NCBI GenBank assembly: GCA_039000515.1 | Contig: JBCFYV010000001.1 | Coordinates: 33,378,061-33,442,060 of the forward strand | Reading direction: 5' to 3' | Length of the DNA stretch: 64,000 nucleotides | Origin: Timema cristinae | Taxonomy: Eukaryota > Arthropoda > Insecta > Phasmatodea > Timematidae | In this document: piece by piece, positions 46,374 to 59,990 of the stretch | Position numbering within the stretch: the stretch's first letter is position 1 | Layout of the letters: each line of letters begins with the position of its first letter | Notes under the pieces: generated by a model | Database searches by the model: none | Told to the model about the DNA's origin: nothing | What the model saw: only the letters and a program-made list of their open reading frames with translations | Made by a program: the position numbers and the translations under genes

Positions 46374-46618
46374 CGCGTCTTACTACCCGTTCGGGTTATA
46401 CGCTTTAAGTACTAATTACGTTAATGGATTAGGAAATTGGGAAGGTTTAATTAGAGGAAGTGAACCCGCATTTGCGTGGGGGGAGAGTGGAAAACCATTT
46501 AGGAACCCCCCCCCCCCCCCAGTTCACCCGACCGAGAGTCGAACCTCGATCTCTCCATCCTCAGCGGTCGAGCTCAACACGACAAGCGCGTTAGCCAACT
46601 ACGCCACCGAGGCGGGTC
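46330..46618 (-). mobile_element. SINE-B, full length, minus orientation, with target duplication
   Basis: Here the microsatellite is (ta)n rather than (att)n; then ctacccgttcgggttatacg, body with a C14-like run (46507-46520), box B complement gtcgaacctcga and head complement caactacgccaccgaggcgg. Flank agtaaatagt is at 46320-46329 and 46619-46628. Confidence 0.93.
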
Positions 46619-46715
46619 AGTAAATAGTCTATAGTTTGTTTGGTATTTAAATCAAATAAAAAAGCTACAACTCAGCCAATCAGATTCATCTCTTAGACAT
46701 CAACATCATAAATAC

Positions 46716-46903
46716 CTTGCATCTCCACATTCCGTATCTTCTTCCGACCAGGTGGCGTGTCAAACTGGAATATATTCCCGCTGACATAGCCTGTCCTCGT
46801 ATTAAAACTAACATTATCACTTCCAGGGGGGTGAGGGGTCTTCATGCAAAGGTAGCCAGAGCCACCTCCCGCTTCTTGAGCCGTGTTGTTGGCTTTTGAA
46901 GGA
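46716..46903 (-). CDS. Pvr: Pvr exon: cytoplasmic tail
   Basis: Acceptor atgtttag, donor gtatttat. One base completes the incoming Asn codon; phase 1 out. Contains GGGSGYLCMKTPHPPG, a Y-x-x-M (PI3K-type) site, and RTGYVSGNIFQFD. Gly-rich and basic patches (PPGRKKIRNVEM). Confidence 0.87.
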
Positions 46904-47489
46904 CTAAACATACCACAGATCATATTACACACACAATTTTCATAGGATGGGCCTTATAGCAAAGACAAACTTTTTTTGTGGCAAACATTGATAAAATTGT
47001 ATAATACTTCCAGGGTAAAATTTTTATAAATTCATAATATTTATCAAAATTAACATCAGGCGAGCACATGGCTTGACGAATGAATGTGTTAAAGTAGATA
47101 TAATAACTTTTCTGGCCGTAAAATAAGGCCCTTACTATGAAGATTGTATTGTACATTTAATTACTGACCTTGAATACAAAATGTCATCTACTTAATTTGA
47201 GAAATGTTTGTTTTTTTTGCTTACATAGTCTTACTCATCCCTCATACAACCTATGTCAAATAATTACACTGATAGGGTAGGAGCAAGGAAGATAGAATTG
47301 AAAGGAAATATAACCACAGAGCTAGGAAGGGATCTAGTAGAACGTAATTTAGGAAACAAAAACCTCACTATGCCCAGCCGAGATTCAAACCACTACTGGC
47401 AAACAAATCTAAATGGGCCTGGCGTTTAGTCTGTGTACCTATAGGAACGGCTTTAAAATAAACATTATATATATTCCAAGTGTACATAC
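46904..47489 (-). other. Intron
   Basis: AT-rich; a worn SINE-B-like piece may lie at about 47260-47400 (cctcactatgcccagccgag, attcaaaccactactgg). Nothing else. Confidence 0.5.
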
Positions 47490-47638
47490 TTGATGGCATA
47501 ATGCTGTTCATGTCCCTCATATGAAGGCGACACTAAGTTCCCATATGTGGGAGCGCTCATCATACTGAGGTAATCACTGTGTCCTTCCAACTGTATCATG
47601 TTCATGTCCGTGTAGTGGTCGTTCAGCTCTATGTAGTG
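47490..47638 (-). CDS. Pvr: Pvr exon: post-kinase tail
   Basis: Acceptor ctgtttag, donor gtatgtac. Phase 0 in, phase 2 out. Reads HYIELNDHYTDMN, then SDYLSMMSAPTYGNL. The H-Y-[IL]-[ED]-L-N opening matches the segment just after the kinase in insect Pvr. YLSM is a second Y-x-x-M site. Confidence 0.9.
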
Positions 47639-48038
47639 CTAAACAGTATAAATAATAATGATATTGTTAGTAAAGTAGACACTCAATTGACAATGAAAGA
47701 TATAAGTCAGATACAGGCATCTGAGATTAAATTCTTGAGACAAGTAAAAGGTTACCCACTTCATTGGTCGCATGAACTAAGGCGCTACTCTCGCAATAAA
47801 CTCGATTGTTGATGACCATACTGTACTGATAGTGGTTTTAACTAAATGGCTTCTCACTTTTATCCATGCAAATGCAGGTACACTTCCACTAAATTCAACC
47901 TTACTCATCCTTAACCCATTTGCATAATTATTACATACGTTTATAAGCCTAATAGGTGCTAAATAAAAGTTGAACGAGGTTAGATAAAAATCATAAATAA
48001 AGATATAAGAGAAGAGAATATCTTAATAATGTCTGAGG

Positions 48039-48300
48039 CGCCTCGATGGTGTAGTTAGCTAGCGCGCTAACTTCATGTTGAACTAGGTTGCCGAGGCTGG
48101 GGAGATCGAAGTTCGAATCTCACTCAAGTGAACTGAGGTGTTGTGGTTTTTTATTGCTAAATGGTTTTCCACTCTCCTTCCACGCAAATGCGGGTTCACT
48201 TCCTATGTATTCAATCTTCCCAATTCTTGAACAATTAGTGTAATTAGTACTTAAGCATATAACCCGAACGGGATAATAAAGTGCAGTGCTAAATAAAAAA
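48039..48300 (+). mobile_element. SINE-B copy
   Basis: cgcctcgatggtgtagttag, box B aagttcgaatctc, ctaaatggttttccactctc, caaatgcgggttcacttcct, tail acccgaacgggataataaag. Confidence 0.92.
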
Positions 48301-48344
48301 AATATATCTTCACTATTAATGCTAGAGAGAGAATATAAAGAAAT

Positions 48345-48540
48345 TTGCATCAGCCATTTATAACGGATGCAAGAAACCAGACTATCAAAACAAGTTTTAG
48401 AATACAAACCAAAAGGAAAATGGTCAATAGGTAAACCCAGTAAGAGATGGCTAGAACTTTTTTGAATACAGAACAGACAGATAACCCATGGAGGGAAGAG
48501 GAATAAAACCTTTGACTACAGGAAGTCATTATATACCCTA
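48345..48540 (+). pseudogene. Non-LTR retrotransposon C-terminal fragment (second LINE family)
   Basis: Plus-strand reading gives ETRLSKQVLEYKPKGKWSIG, then KPSKRWLEL and TDNPWREE. This K-P-x-G-[KR]-x-x-[IV]-G-[KR]-P-x-[KR]-R-W wording is common at the C-terminus of arthropod LINE ORF2 proteins and differs from the family at 8072-9069. Confidence 0.75.
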
Positions 48541-49199
48541 GAGGATTCTGACTAGGCGTTGAAGCTGAGAGTCAAATTTATGATATGTATATCGTGATAT
48601 TTATGTTGTGTCTTTAGTGACAACAATGTAATTAAAATGGACTAAATTTTATTTACGTACTTATTTCTTTCTCCATATTATTGGTGTAAAAACCAAGGAA
48701 ATATAAGAACTATATAAGTAATTAATATACGAAACTGACTGCACTGAGACGATACCGAAAGACTCCAGTATTGGTTTGGTTCTTCAAGAGATCAAGATGC
48801 ACTAAATACGTGTTACATTATAGACTATCACCAAAGCAGTATGCCATCAACAAGTTAATTGTTTACTGCTTAAACTATTTTAATCATATTATATACGCAA
48901 TGATTCTACTAAAATAAGTAAATGAAAGGTGAAATATTTTGATTGTAATAAGTGTGTAGTTAATGCACGTTTGGTTATTAGCTAATTTTATTTGAAGACC
49001 ATAACCCAAGAACATATTCACAGCGTAAAAGTGCTATTTATCAGCATATTAATGATACGGTAACCTAGATATACAGCTAGACCAACAATATGAATGACGG
49101 AGATAGTACTTTGAAACTAGAAAACTTAAAATGTAAACTTACTAAATAGCTCTCTTACACTTAACGTTTTATGAATATACAATAAATAACTTTATGAAC

Positions 49200-51650
49200 T
49201 CCACTAACGAGATCGCTTTTAGGATACCTTGGAACATCTAATTAGCTTAAAGATGACATTATTCACGACTTAAGAACAAAGAATATGAGGCAGATGTGAA
49301 TTTTATATAGATGCTCCTAAACGTGCAATTCAGAGGGCTACTCGAGGTATAGGACATAATCCAGCTGCATCCATGGCTGATATTTCCATTACACAACTCA
49401 CTAGAGCCGCGCTTGCTCCAATAATGGCTATGCAGACAGTGATGTCCCATCACAAGATTAGACCAATTTTTGGGAGATTTAGAAATGTGGTCACGTTTCT
49501 GGGAGCAATTAGAGTCATACATTGACAAGAACCCACCAATGATGTGATGTAAGAAATAAGTATGTAAGTGAAAATCCATCTTTATTACATTGTTGTTACT
49601 AAAAGCAAAACATAAGTATAATGACAGATATAGCCTATATATGATTGGACATCCATTTTGAAATAATTCAATATGATTTTTTTGAAGGCCTTTTGTGCGG
49701 ATTTTGTTCTAGTTCATTATGTTATTGATAGTAACAAAATAAAAATGTACGTATTTCATGTCATATATGAAATAATGGTTTCTTTGTAACCACCATTTAT
49801 CCCAATAATAATAGTCGGAGAGTTACAAGAGCATTATTAGTGTATTTTATTTGACACAAATATAGTGGATGTACAATGACAATATATAAATATAATAACA
49901 CAGGTTATGGCGAGCAATGTCTAAGACATCAATATTTATCATATCGTATCGTTAGATAAGCGAGTCGGCAAAAAATATTAGAGTCAGAGACTTAGTACAT
50001 AATGTCTCAATAATGGACTTGACAGTCCTAATTAGAAATGGCAATATTAATATAATATTTGTTTTATATAAACTCAACAATAATGACCAAGTTATGAAAA
50101 TTACAATAATTCAACAAGATATTTCTTTAAAGGTCGAAATACCGATAACTTTGATATCAGAAACATTATTAATTATTTGACCAGAAACATTATTAATTAT
50201 TTGACTTCTTATTTCATTAAGATAAAGTTGACTAGAATATTTATCTCAGACACATTATAATAATTATCTAACATAATATTTCACTAGCCCAAATTTCTAA
50301 ACTAAACCCTCGGCACCAAACGTAATCTACCATAAATACAAGAATTGGTCAAAATGCCAAAAGTCAGGAAACATGATATTGAACGTTACATTACACTAAC
50401 ATCAATTTGACTATCGCGCATATGGTGGAATACTTCAATACTACGCAACAACTAATCAACAATGTCTTACAATGATCAGCGTGCGCACGGAAAGAGGACA
50501 TTAACATTAAATAAAGCTCCTTAACAATAAATAAATTGAACAGAGTAGCCTTATAGGTGAAGAGGGAGAATCAAACTATATATATATTTATATACAAACC
50601 CAAAGATATCTATATTTGGTGAGGACACTACGCTACAACTCTATATAAATTTTTATTTTGACTGGGGCGTTAAAAGACAAATATATGAATATCAGACTTG
50701 CTCGTCACTTATGGCGACAACTTACAGGCATTTACATAAAGAAAATAACTTAAACAAAAAGGTTCACCCACAGCATAAGGCAAAAAGAACAAAGTTAGAA
50801 GTAAGTGCCCTGTCTAACCAATAATCCCAAAGAGTCAGAAAGAACTATACAAATTGAGGCAGTCAGTATCCCAAATAACCGCTTAATGCACAACGCCAAC
50901 AATCAAGTGTGCGTATCTCATACAAATATAAAGGGTAATATACCCACGATCAATCTTAATTTTCCCTAAATATGTTTACCAACTAAAACCCAAACAAATA
51001 TGATCAGAACGGCAGAAAAGCGTGACCCAAGGTCAGACGCCTAAAGGCAAAAAAGGAAAACAAGTTCACAAATGAACAAAGCAAGCTCCCATAACAATAA
51101 ATTTTAAATTAAAATGTGGTCACAGATTAACCACGTGGATACCCAACAAACCCTCCCATGATAGTACATTTAAATTTGTAAACCCGAATCAATAACTTTG
51201 ACAATAACCCTCCATAATTATCCGAAAGAGAATTTTGATGAATTTAAATAACCATTAGTTCCGTTACCGTTCTCACCTTCTGCAAGTCTATGACACAATG
51301 AGTGGTGACACAGGCGAAATATCTCAATATATAAGAAGAAAAATGAACAGACATGTCCCCAGAGATTAGAGGGGGAAAGGAGGAGAAATCTAAGTGGGAG
51401 GGACGGCGCGGGAAACCTACCAGTCGCCTAGGGAACTAGGTGAAGGTTCGAGAACCACCCAGGTGGTGGAAGGGGCAACTACGCGTGCCGAACTGCCTTC
51501 AATTATTTTCTTCATGGGTGTGGCTTTATTCTCGAGTGGAGGGCAAGAACAGACCTTGGTTCAGTTCATGGTGTGGTAAATTAGCGAGAGGAGATCAGTG
51601 CACACCTGTGTGAGAGTTAGAGTTCAACAGGGAAGATGGTAAGTGTTACC
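49200..51650. other. Unexplained block ending in a promoter-like, exon-like end
   Basis: From about 50640 to 51300 the plus strand is A/C-rich and T-poor compared with neighbours. At 51300-51640 GC content rises and a plus-strand TCAGT (51595-51599, arthropod initiator wording) is followed by gttcaacagggaagatg and then gtaagtg at 51637, so an ATG sits directly against a splice donor. A plus-strand frame at about 49318-49525 (ATRGIGHNPAASMADI, TRAALAPIMAM) is not recognised. Could be an old LTR-type element or a nested gene's first exon. Confidence 0.35.
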
Positions 51651-51913
51651 CTATTTGTTTGTCTTTGTTACATGTAACTCTTTACATCTTGATACGATTA
51701 TATCTATGTGAAGATGATACATACGAACATGGCACACAAATAGTGGCAACACCTATATTGTGCTCTATTTATGCCATGATACCGTGAATTGGCATAATTA
51801 TAGTGCATCTATTCAGTAAAGCTGTGTCCTGATATACAACTATTGAACCTTTAGATAAATGGGTGAGACAGATGAAGAGTGATTTCCTTGTAGATTCACA
51901 AAAGTCTACTCAC

Positions 51914-52019
51914 ATTTCTGACACTTTCCTCCAACATGGCTCCTAGCGTCTCTGACAGGTCGGTGAAAGATGGACGCTGAGTTGGGTGAGCTTGCCAACA
52001 TTCCAACATTACCTTATAG
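51914..52019 (-). CDS. Pvr: Pvr exon: kinase alpha-H/alpha-I, end of kinase domain
   Basis: Acceptor ccctattcag, donor gtgagta. One base, then 35 codons: YKVMLECWQAHPTQRPSF, TDLSETLGAML, EESVRN. L-x-C-W-x(6)-R-P-x-F is the invariant kinase subdomain XI signature. An alternative acceptor 7 bases inside (ctataag) exists; see the preceding exon. Confidence 0.95.
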
Positions 52020-53389
52020 CTGAATAGGGTCAGTTTAATAAATCAGTAGATTAAAACAACATACATATATTATATATAAGTATCATTACTCAAAGTTTCA
52101 ATTTTTGACGCTGATGTCTTAGGATGGCTTATTGGTTAAAAAACCAAAACCAGTAAAAATGTTGTTGTCACTGCGTCTCACTACCCTTTCAGTTATTATA
52201 TATATCTAATAATTACACTAATGTATTAGGTATGAGAGGAAGTTTACCCACATTTGAGTGGAGATAGAATGGAAAACCATTTAGGAAAAAATATAATATT
52301 CCTTTGGCATTCAAACCTGATTGTGCTGTCATCATCAGTTCAGTTTGGAAGTTTGAAGCCTTAGACAGTATGACCACCAAATGGGCTTAGAGGTAAGAAA
52401 TAAATAATAAGCTCATGATTGGATAGTTTAAATTATTTTAACAAGCTGAAAGGAATCTTAACAGCGACAATTGAGGGAGTGTAAATTTTGCAGGTTTTTA
52501 ATCTGTGTGAAAAGTATGCATTGTACGAATGTTGGTCTGTTTTTTTGTTATTTACAAAGCGGTCATTAAATTAGGTCGACTTACTTATTTTTTATATTGC
52601 ATATAGAGAAAAACTATATATAGTAAATAAGTACACAATATATTGATACAATTTTTTACTAACACATTAGAAAATAAGATGTTGTTAGCAACCTTGTAGA
52701 CAGTCACGTGCTATTGCAAGGTTAATAACCTGCTAGCAAGTATTAAAGAAAACGGTACTTATTGTGAGAGTCGCTGGTGCAAACAATAGCACCCTAAAAG
52801 CTATTGAGGGGGTACGGGGGTGGTTTCCTTCCCTTGATTTGGACCACACAGGGTACCACCGCTAACAGGATAGTTAGGCTTCTCGGTCTATGTTGGGTGA
52901 CGAGGACCAATGGGAGAGTTTTCTTGATAGTTTAAAAAATTGTCAGTTGAGTCGAATGAAGTCAGACTCGGTAGTCTTGTCTCGCTGGGATTAGGTCAAG
53001 GACACTCCTGGGTCAACTCTTGGAAGTCATGTTTTATAAATCATTTATCAACACCTCGCGTTAGCTGTTAGGGTAGTCGCCGCGGATCGCGGATCTAATT
53101 ATTATAGTAAAAAAAACAGTCGTGATAGTTAATAGTAGTTTTATTACAGCATGTATAAATAAATTGGTATTGTGAATTTATCCTAAATCTACTACAATTA
53201 AAGACGCGTGACGTGTATCAAGGAAAATATAAAATCCAACTAATGTAAATTAATAATTTAAATATATAATGTTTTATTAATTTAACCAACAACTCAGCCA
53301 CTATATGATCACTAAAAAACTATAGATTGAAAAATAAACATTCATTCCATGTCGACCTCATGTCTGTTTACACATGTTGCTATACTTGC
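52020..53389 (-). other. Intron, donor reads GC rather than GT; unexplained GC-richer segment
   Basis: Contains a worn SINE-B (52165-52385) and a GC-richer segment at about 52760-53095 ending tcgccgcggatcgcggatct, perhaps an old DNA-transposon end. The donor is discussed with exon 53390-53471. Confidence 0.5.
52165..52385 (-). mobile_element. Worn SINE-B copy, minus orientation
   Basis: cactgcgtctcactaccctt, gtttacccacatttgagtgg, ggaaaaccatttaggaaaaa follow the family order. Confidence 0.72.
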
Positions 53390-53471
53390 ATTTCTTTGGT
53401 GGCATAATCCGTGCATTCCATCCTGTAGCCAGCAACAAGTTTGTTATATAGTTTTTCATTGACTTCCATTC
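53390..53471 (-). CDS. Pvr: Pvr exon: kinase alpha-G region
   Basis: Acceptor gtttgttag. Two bases complete the Gly of YPG, then MEVNEKLYNKLVAGYRMECT and DYATKE. With a GC donor (AT|gcaagt at 53384-53389) the join to 51914-52019 gives E-I-Y-K-V-M-L-E-C-W, the exact spacing found in VEGFR/PDGFR kinases. The only in-frame GT alternative (ATGCAA|gtatag with the acceptor ctataag) gives E-M-Q-V-M-L, one residue short and without the conserved Tyr. Confidence 0.9.
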
Positions 53472-53560
53472 CTAACAAACAAACAAAATACATATTTTAG
53501 TTATTGCTGCAGTTCTGTCCTTTTATTTGTATTCAAGTTTTCAAAATGTTATCCTACTCT

Positions 53561-54102
53561 CAAGGTCATGGGTAGCCAACTTTTTCTAAGCTAGGGTCAG
53601 TAAATTGCTAGAAACCATTTGATGGGCCACTGTAACCAATTCCTTTACAACTCCTCCACTTTGTCAAATATATTCCTACATAACACATTTTATATCAAGC
53701 TAAGAAAATAATATTTAGTTCTATTTTTTGTTAAAGATTATTATGAATTAAAATATAAGGTTTCTTTACAAGACTTTCTAAAATAATAAATTATAATGGA
53801 AGAAGGTAAAGTTAATCATTATAGTAAAAACTATTTAGCCAACAGCATTTTAAAAAACAAAAAAGTTAACTTTACATATCTATTCAATACTAATGTGATT
53901 TTTGAACCTTACTTTTAACAAAACAACTTTTTAATTATGGGCTTAAGTTTTTATGTAGGACTACATCAAATAGTATTTGTCATAGTTGAACAAAATTTAT
54001 TTTTATGATACTATTGACTTCATTAAACATTATCGGAAATACATTAAGATATCTGGTGGGCCATTCAAAATGTCTGGGTGGGTCATGGGTTGGTCACCCC
54101 TG
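53561..54102. mobile_element. Worn hAT-type MITE
   Basis: Right end inverted reads caggggtgaccaacccatga; left end caaggtcatgggtagccaac is its worn partner. The interior carries gatgggccactg and tggtgggccattcaaaatg-type words usual in such elements. No clear target duplication. Confidence 0.72.
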
Positions 54103-54290
54103 CTCTAGGTAATACTAAATATATTAAGAAACAAAAAAAATTGATGCTCTTGACTTAGTTGTATTATTCTCAACTTGACTTGTATCCATTATAAGGGCTT
54201 CCCGTCAGCATTTGCTTGTGAGTGAAATATCATGTATCTGGAACAAGAGCCATTCCCGACCAAATCGGCACGTAGGCCTGTAGCTGGTTA

Positions 54291-55035
54291 ATTTAAATAA
54301 CAACAGTGATAGAGCTGTGGGAATTGCGTAGCGTTCTTAGCTAGTTTAATTGACAGCAGAGATAGAGCTGTGGGAATTGCTGTTTTAGCTAGTTTAATTG
54401 ACAGCAGAGATAGAGCTGTGGGAATTGCTGTCTTAGCTAGTTTAATTGACAACAGTGATAGAGCTGTGGGAATTCCTGTCTTAGCTAGTTTAATTGACAG
54501 CAGAGAGTAATGGCAGAGAGAGCAGATGAGCTGGGAATTGCGTCTTAGCTAGTTTAATTGACACAAGTGATAAGCTGTGGTAATTCATGTCTTAGCTAGT
54601 TTAATTGACAGCATGAGATTAGAGCTGTTGGGAATTGGGACTGTCTTAGCTAGTTTAAATGACAGCAGAGATAGAGCTGTGGGAATTGCTGTCTTAGATA
54701 GTTTAATTGACAGCAGAGATAGAGCTGTGGGAATTGCTGTCTTAGCTAGTTTAATTGACAGCAGAGATAGAGCTGTGGGAATTGCTGTCTTAGCTAGTTT
54801 ATTTGACAGTAGTGATTGAGCTGTGGGAATTGCTGTCTAAGCTAGTTTAATTGACAACAGTGATAGACTGTGGGAATTGCTGTCTTAGCTAGTTTAATTG
54901 ACAGCAATGATAGAGCTGTGGGAATTGCTGTCTTAGCAGTTTAATTGACAGCAGAGAGAGCTGTGGGAATTGCGTCTTAGCTAGTTTAATTGACAACAGT
55001 GATTAAGCTGTGGAAATCACTGTCTTAGCTATCGC
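54291..55035. repeat. 48-bp minisatellite, about 15 units, inside a kinase intron
   Basis: Unit gacagcagagatagagctgt / gggaattgctgtcttagcta / gtttaatt repeats with small indels; the middle units are nearly identical. As 48 is a multiple of 3 one plus-strand frame stays open (AVLASLIDSRDRAVGI per unit) for 80 codons, but indels break it elsewhere, so coding is unlikely. Confidence 0.96.
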
Positions 55036-55433
55036 ATTATCTTATGCCGTGGTTAGAAGTCCGTTTATTGGTGCTCTATGCCATTATCAAAAGAATCTTC
55101 CATAGTTAACAGAAAATAATTTGTGTGTCATATGCTTACAGGCGAGCCCTAACCCTCGTCATAGTGATGACTATTGTATTGTTTCACTTTATTTTAATAA
55201 ACCAAAAGTAGTATTAATATTTGATCAATCATTCCACCTATCCTGACTGAACCCATCACATTGTAGTCACACATTGATGTAAGGGCCGTGTCTTTACACA
55301 TCTTACAAAAACATTAAAATAAAAAAATTTGGTCTGCGTAGTTACTGTGAAATTGATCTAGAAATCGCCCCAGTTGTTAAGCCAAACTATCACTGCCAGT
55401 TATGTTATAAAATTGATCGGTATTTATTATCTA

Positions 55434-57424
<1,991 letters not shown>

Positions 57425-57547
57425 ATCTCCCTTTTTCTTGTAGTTGTCTGACTTGTACATACTTTTGGCAAGACCAAAATCACAAATTTTCACAATGTTG
57501 TCATCAGCTAAAAGTATATTGCGTGCCGCTAAATCACCATGCAACAC
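57425..57547 (-). CDS. Pvr: Pvr exon: catalytic loop and DFG
   Basis: Acceptor tatattgcag, donor gtaagtg. Exactly 41 codons, phase 0 both sides: [39 protein letters not shown]. The catalytic Asp of H-G-D and the metal-binding Asp of D-F-G are present. The Arg of the usual H-R-D is Gly, as I recall for insect Pvr. Two activation-loop tyrosines (MYKSDNY) are in the class III/V pattern. Confidence 0.98.
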
Positions 57548-57739
57548 CTGCAATATATTGAAATAAATAATCCACATTACTGAAATATTAAACACATAAA
57601 GTTTTATAAGGCTAATAATAAATAAAATGTAAGATTAGAAACTTGGTAGGGAATCTTTATATCCCTGAACACTTTTTCTGTACACAAATGAGTGAGCACT
57701 TGATCTAAGACGTCAAGTTCGCACTAGATTGATTTTTTT

Positions 57740-57945
57740 TACTACCTGCTCAGGTTGTAAACATATATGATAATTACTCTAGTGGGGTGCGGAAGGAAGC
57801 ATTTTAGAGGTAATCTGCCCTCATTTATATGGAAGGAGACTGGGAAACCATTTAGGAAATATCACCCTTATTAGACCTGACTGATATTTTTAACACTGAT
57901 TCCCAGTCTTCAAAAACCAGTCTAACACAAAAGTAATTCCTTAGA
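57740..57945 (-). mobile_element. Worn SINE-B copy, minus orientation
   Basis: tactacctgctcaggttgta, gaaggagactgggaaaccat, ttagacctgactgatatttt keep the order. Confidence 0.65.
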
Positions 57946-58564
57946 CTTGGGGCCGGCAATCTTTTTTTGGACCTTGAGTGACTTAAACCCTATCAAAAGT
58001 CCCATGAGCCCATAATTTTTCCACTCTACTTTTTCTTCTTTACTTTTGTCTATACATCTTATATTTATTCTTAAGTTCAATATTTCCTCGAATATTTATG
58101 TTTTTAAATTTTTAGAAAAAATATATAATAAATAAAATGTAGATTTTCATATTAAACTATGTATTTAAATATCTCAAAAATACATTACTGACTAAGAGCC
58201 ATCAAGGTTATTTTGGTCATACTCAAATACTATTTTAAAGTATCTACTTGATATATTTGTGAGTTTAAAAACTCAAAAGATCGACTTTTAAGGATGATGA
58301 GGTTTACTACGCAGTCAACTGAAAACTTCCTCCGAGATAGACCTGTTGCAATCATTCAGGCACCAAAGCAGGTCTAAACTGAATTGTTGGTGAAAATAAA
58401 ATGAAGGTTTGATTTCCGGCAGGGTGGGCACATTCAGGGGGGTTCTAAAATTATTTATCACTGTTGTTTTACTAGCCCTTTCCAAGCTTAGTACGGGTAT
58501 ATTTGCTCTAATATATCCTCATTAATACCCCTTGTATTAAGTCCTTAATAACCAAGGTACACAC

Positions 58565-58790
58565 TTCAGTGACCATATGGTCTAAGGCATCACCCTCATG
58601 TTTGACTGACCTGATGAATACGGGGAGATCGGAGTTTGAATCTCAATTGGGTAATGATGTTTTTCCCTAAATGGTTTATCAATCTCCTTTAACTCAAATG
58701 TGGGTAGATTACCTCTCAAATGCTTCCGTCCTCATAACCTACCTCATTATACTAATTATATATATGAGTATAACTAAAACAGGTAAAGAT
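58565..58790 (+). mobile_element. Worn SINE-B copy
   Basis: atggtctaaggcatcaccct, gatcggagtttgaatctcaa, ttttccctaaatggtttatc, aactcaaatgtgggtagatt. Confidence 0.68.
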
Positions 58791-59224
58791 ATGGACAAAC
58801 GGGGAGAGAGGGGGAGATGGAAAAATAAATATTAATAACCATTGTGTAGATCTCCAAATGAAAAAATGCTCTTTGTAATGCTAAACCCATACCTGTTTGA
58901 GCAAAAAAAATGTGATCAATTGTTTTGTGGTTGATGAAGCATAAATAAATAGTAAAAGTAAAATGACTAAAGCTTAGCTCATATACAGTTCAATATTCAT
59001 AGAAAGGGCCTTATTTAACATCAATCAAATATACCAAATCTACTTTAAAGTATTCATGGTCATGTAATGCGATATGCAAGGTGGTCACTTTTTATAGATA
59101 TTATCATTAGTTAAGACATTATAATAATGATAATGATAATAATAAAACAAAATGTTATTAATGTTTTCCAAAAGAAACTTCCTATGAAAATTAGACTGTA
59201 GATTTCTTAGAATAATATGTTTAC

Positions 59225-59388
59225 CTTTCTGCCTGCAAGGTATTCCATGCCTCTAGCAACCTGGAAGGCCCAACACAGTAAGTCCCTGGTGCAGATGGGA
59301 CGTACATTACTCAACTTATAGTCTCCATGAACATTTGACCTCCACTCGGGTTGAGAGCTATTATTGCTATGTATTATGTTATCTTCAA
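59225..59388 (-). CDS. Pvr: Pvr exon: end of kinase insert, alpha-D/alpha-E
   Basis: Acceptor gtttttag, donor gtaaaca. Two bases complete Val; phase 0 out. Reads VEDNIIHSNNSSQPEWRSN (insert), then TRDLLCWAFQVARGMEYLAG and RK, the alpha-E helix leading into H-G-D-L-A-A-R-N in the next exon. Confidence 0.96.
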
Positions 59389-59439
59389 CTAAAAACAAAT
59401 ATATATAATGGTGTACAAACAAAATAAGTTAATATTTTT

Positions 59440-59695
59440 CTAAGCACCGCACATATTACCACCCATTTGGGTTATCACTACTTGAACTAATTACCTAATG
59501 GTTTAGGGATGAGGAAGGTTGAATTTAGAGGCAGTGTAACCACATTTACATAAAGGAAGAGTGTAAAACCATTTAGACACAAAAACCCTCAGTACACCTG
59601 ACAGGGATTCTAACCCCTATCTCTCCCTCATCGGCAGTCCAGTTCATTGCGAGGGTGATACCTTAAACCATTCACCCATTGAAGCGGTAAATAGC
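59440..59695 (-). mobile_element. SINE-B copy, minus orientation
   Basis: gcaccgcacatattaccacc, aaggttgaatttagaggcag, aaaccatttagacacaaaaa, acctgacagggattctaacc; head complement near aaccattcacccattgaagc. Confidence 0.78.
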
Positions 59696-59990
59696 TCATT
59701 AGAATTGCGTAATTTTATTTTTTATATCCATTACTGTTTCCAGACTGTGGCTGGGATCAGTGTACTATTAAAGCCATATATTTTCCACTACCAGCTTGCT
59801 AGACTTATCATAGCCTCATATGCTTTATGATCTAACTTAAGACTAGGGCTGTAACATTATAATTAAGAAATTGACTAAAGGTTTATAACTTTTACAGTCA
59901 ACACTTCAAATTGTAGGGATTACTAGAAAAATGAACAAATATATTTTAAGAAGTGTGTAGTTATTCCTAGATCTTGAAACCCAAAACTAT

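Larger units (their letters stand above)
42909..46715 (-). other. Intron with MITE, SINE-A, -B, -C and microsatellites
   Basis: Holds the elements at 43101-43139, 43143-43445, 43705-43950, 44979-45256, 45521-45823 and 46330-46618, plus a C16-like run near 45963-45979. The remainder is AT-rich. Confidence 0.6.
47639..51913 (-). other. Large intron with SINE, LINE and an unexplained skewed block
   Basis: Holds SINE-B 48039-48300, LINE fragment 48345-48540 and a 49.2-51.65 kb block described separately. No extra receptor exon recognised. Confidence 0.55.
57548..59224 (-). other. Intron with worn SINE and hAT-like sequence
   Basis: Worn SINE-B copies at 57740-57945 (minus) and 58565-58790 (plus). 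From about 57950, ggggccggcaatcttttttt resembles a hAT terminus whose partner is not clear. The rest is AT-rich. Confidence 0.55.

Noticed and set aside
54577..54819. 80-codon repetitive protein (AVLASLIDSRDRAVGI units)
   Set aside because: The frame is open only because the 48-bp minisatellite unit is a multiple of three; neighbouring units carry indels, and the array is in an intron.
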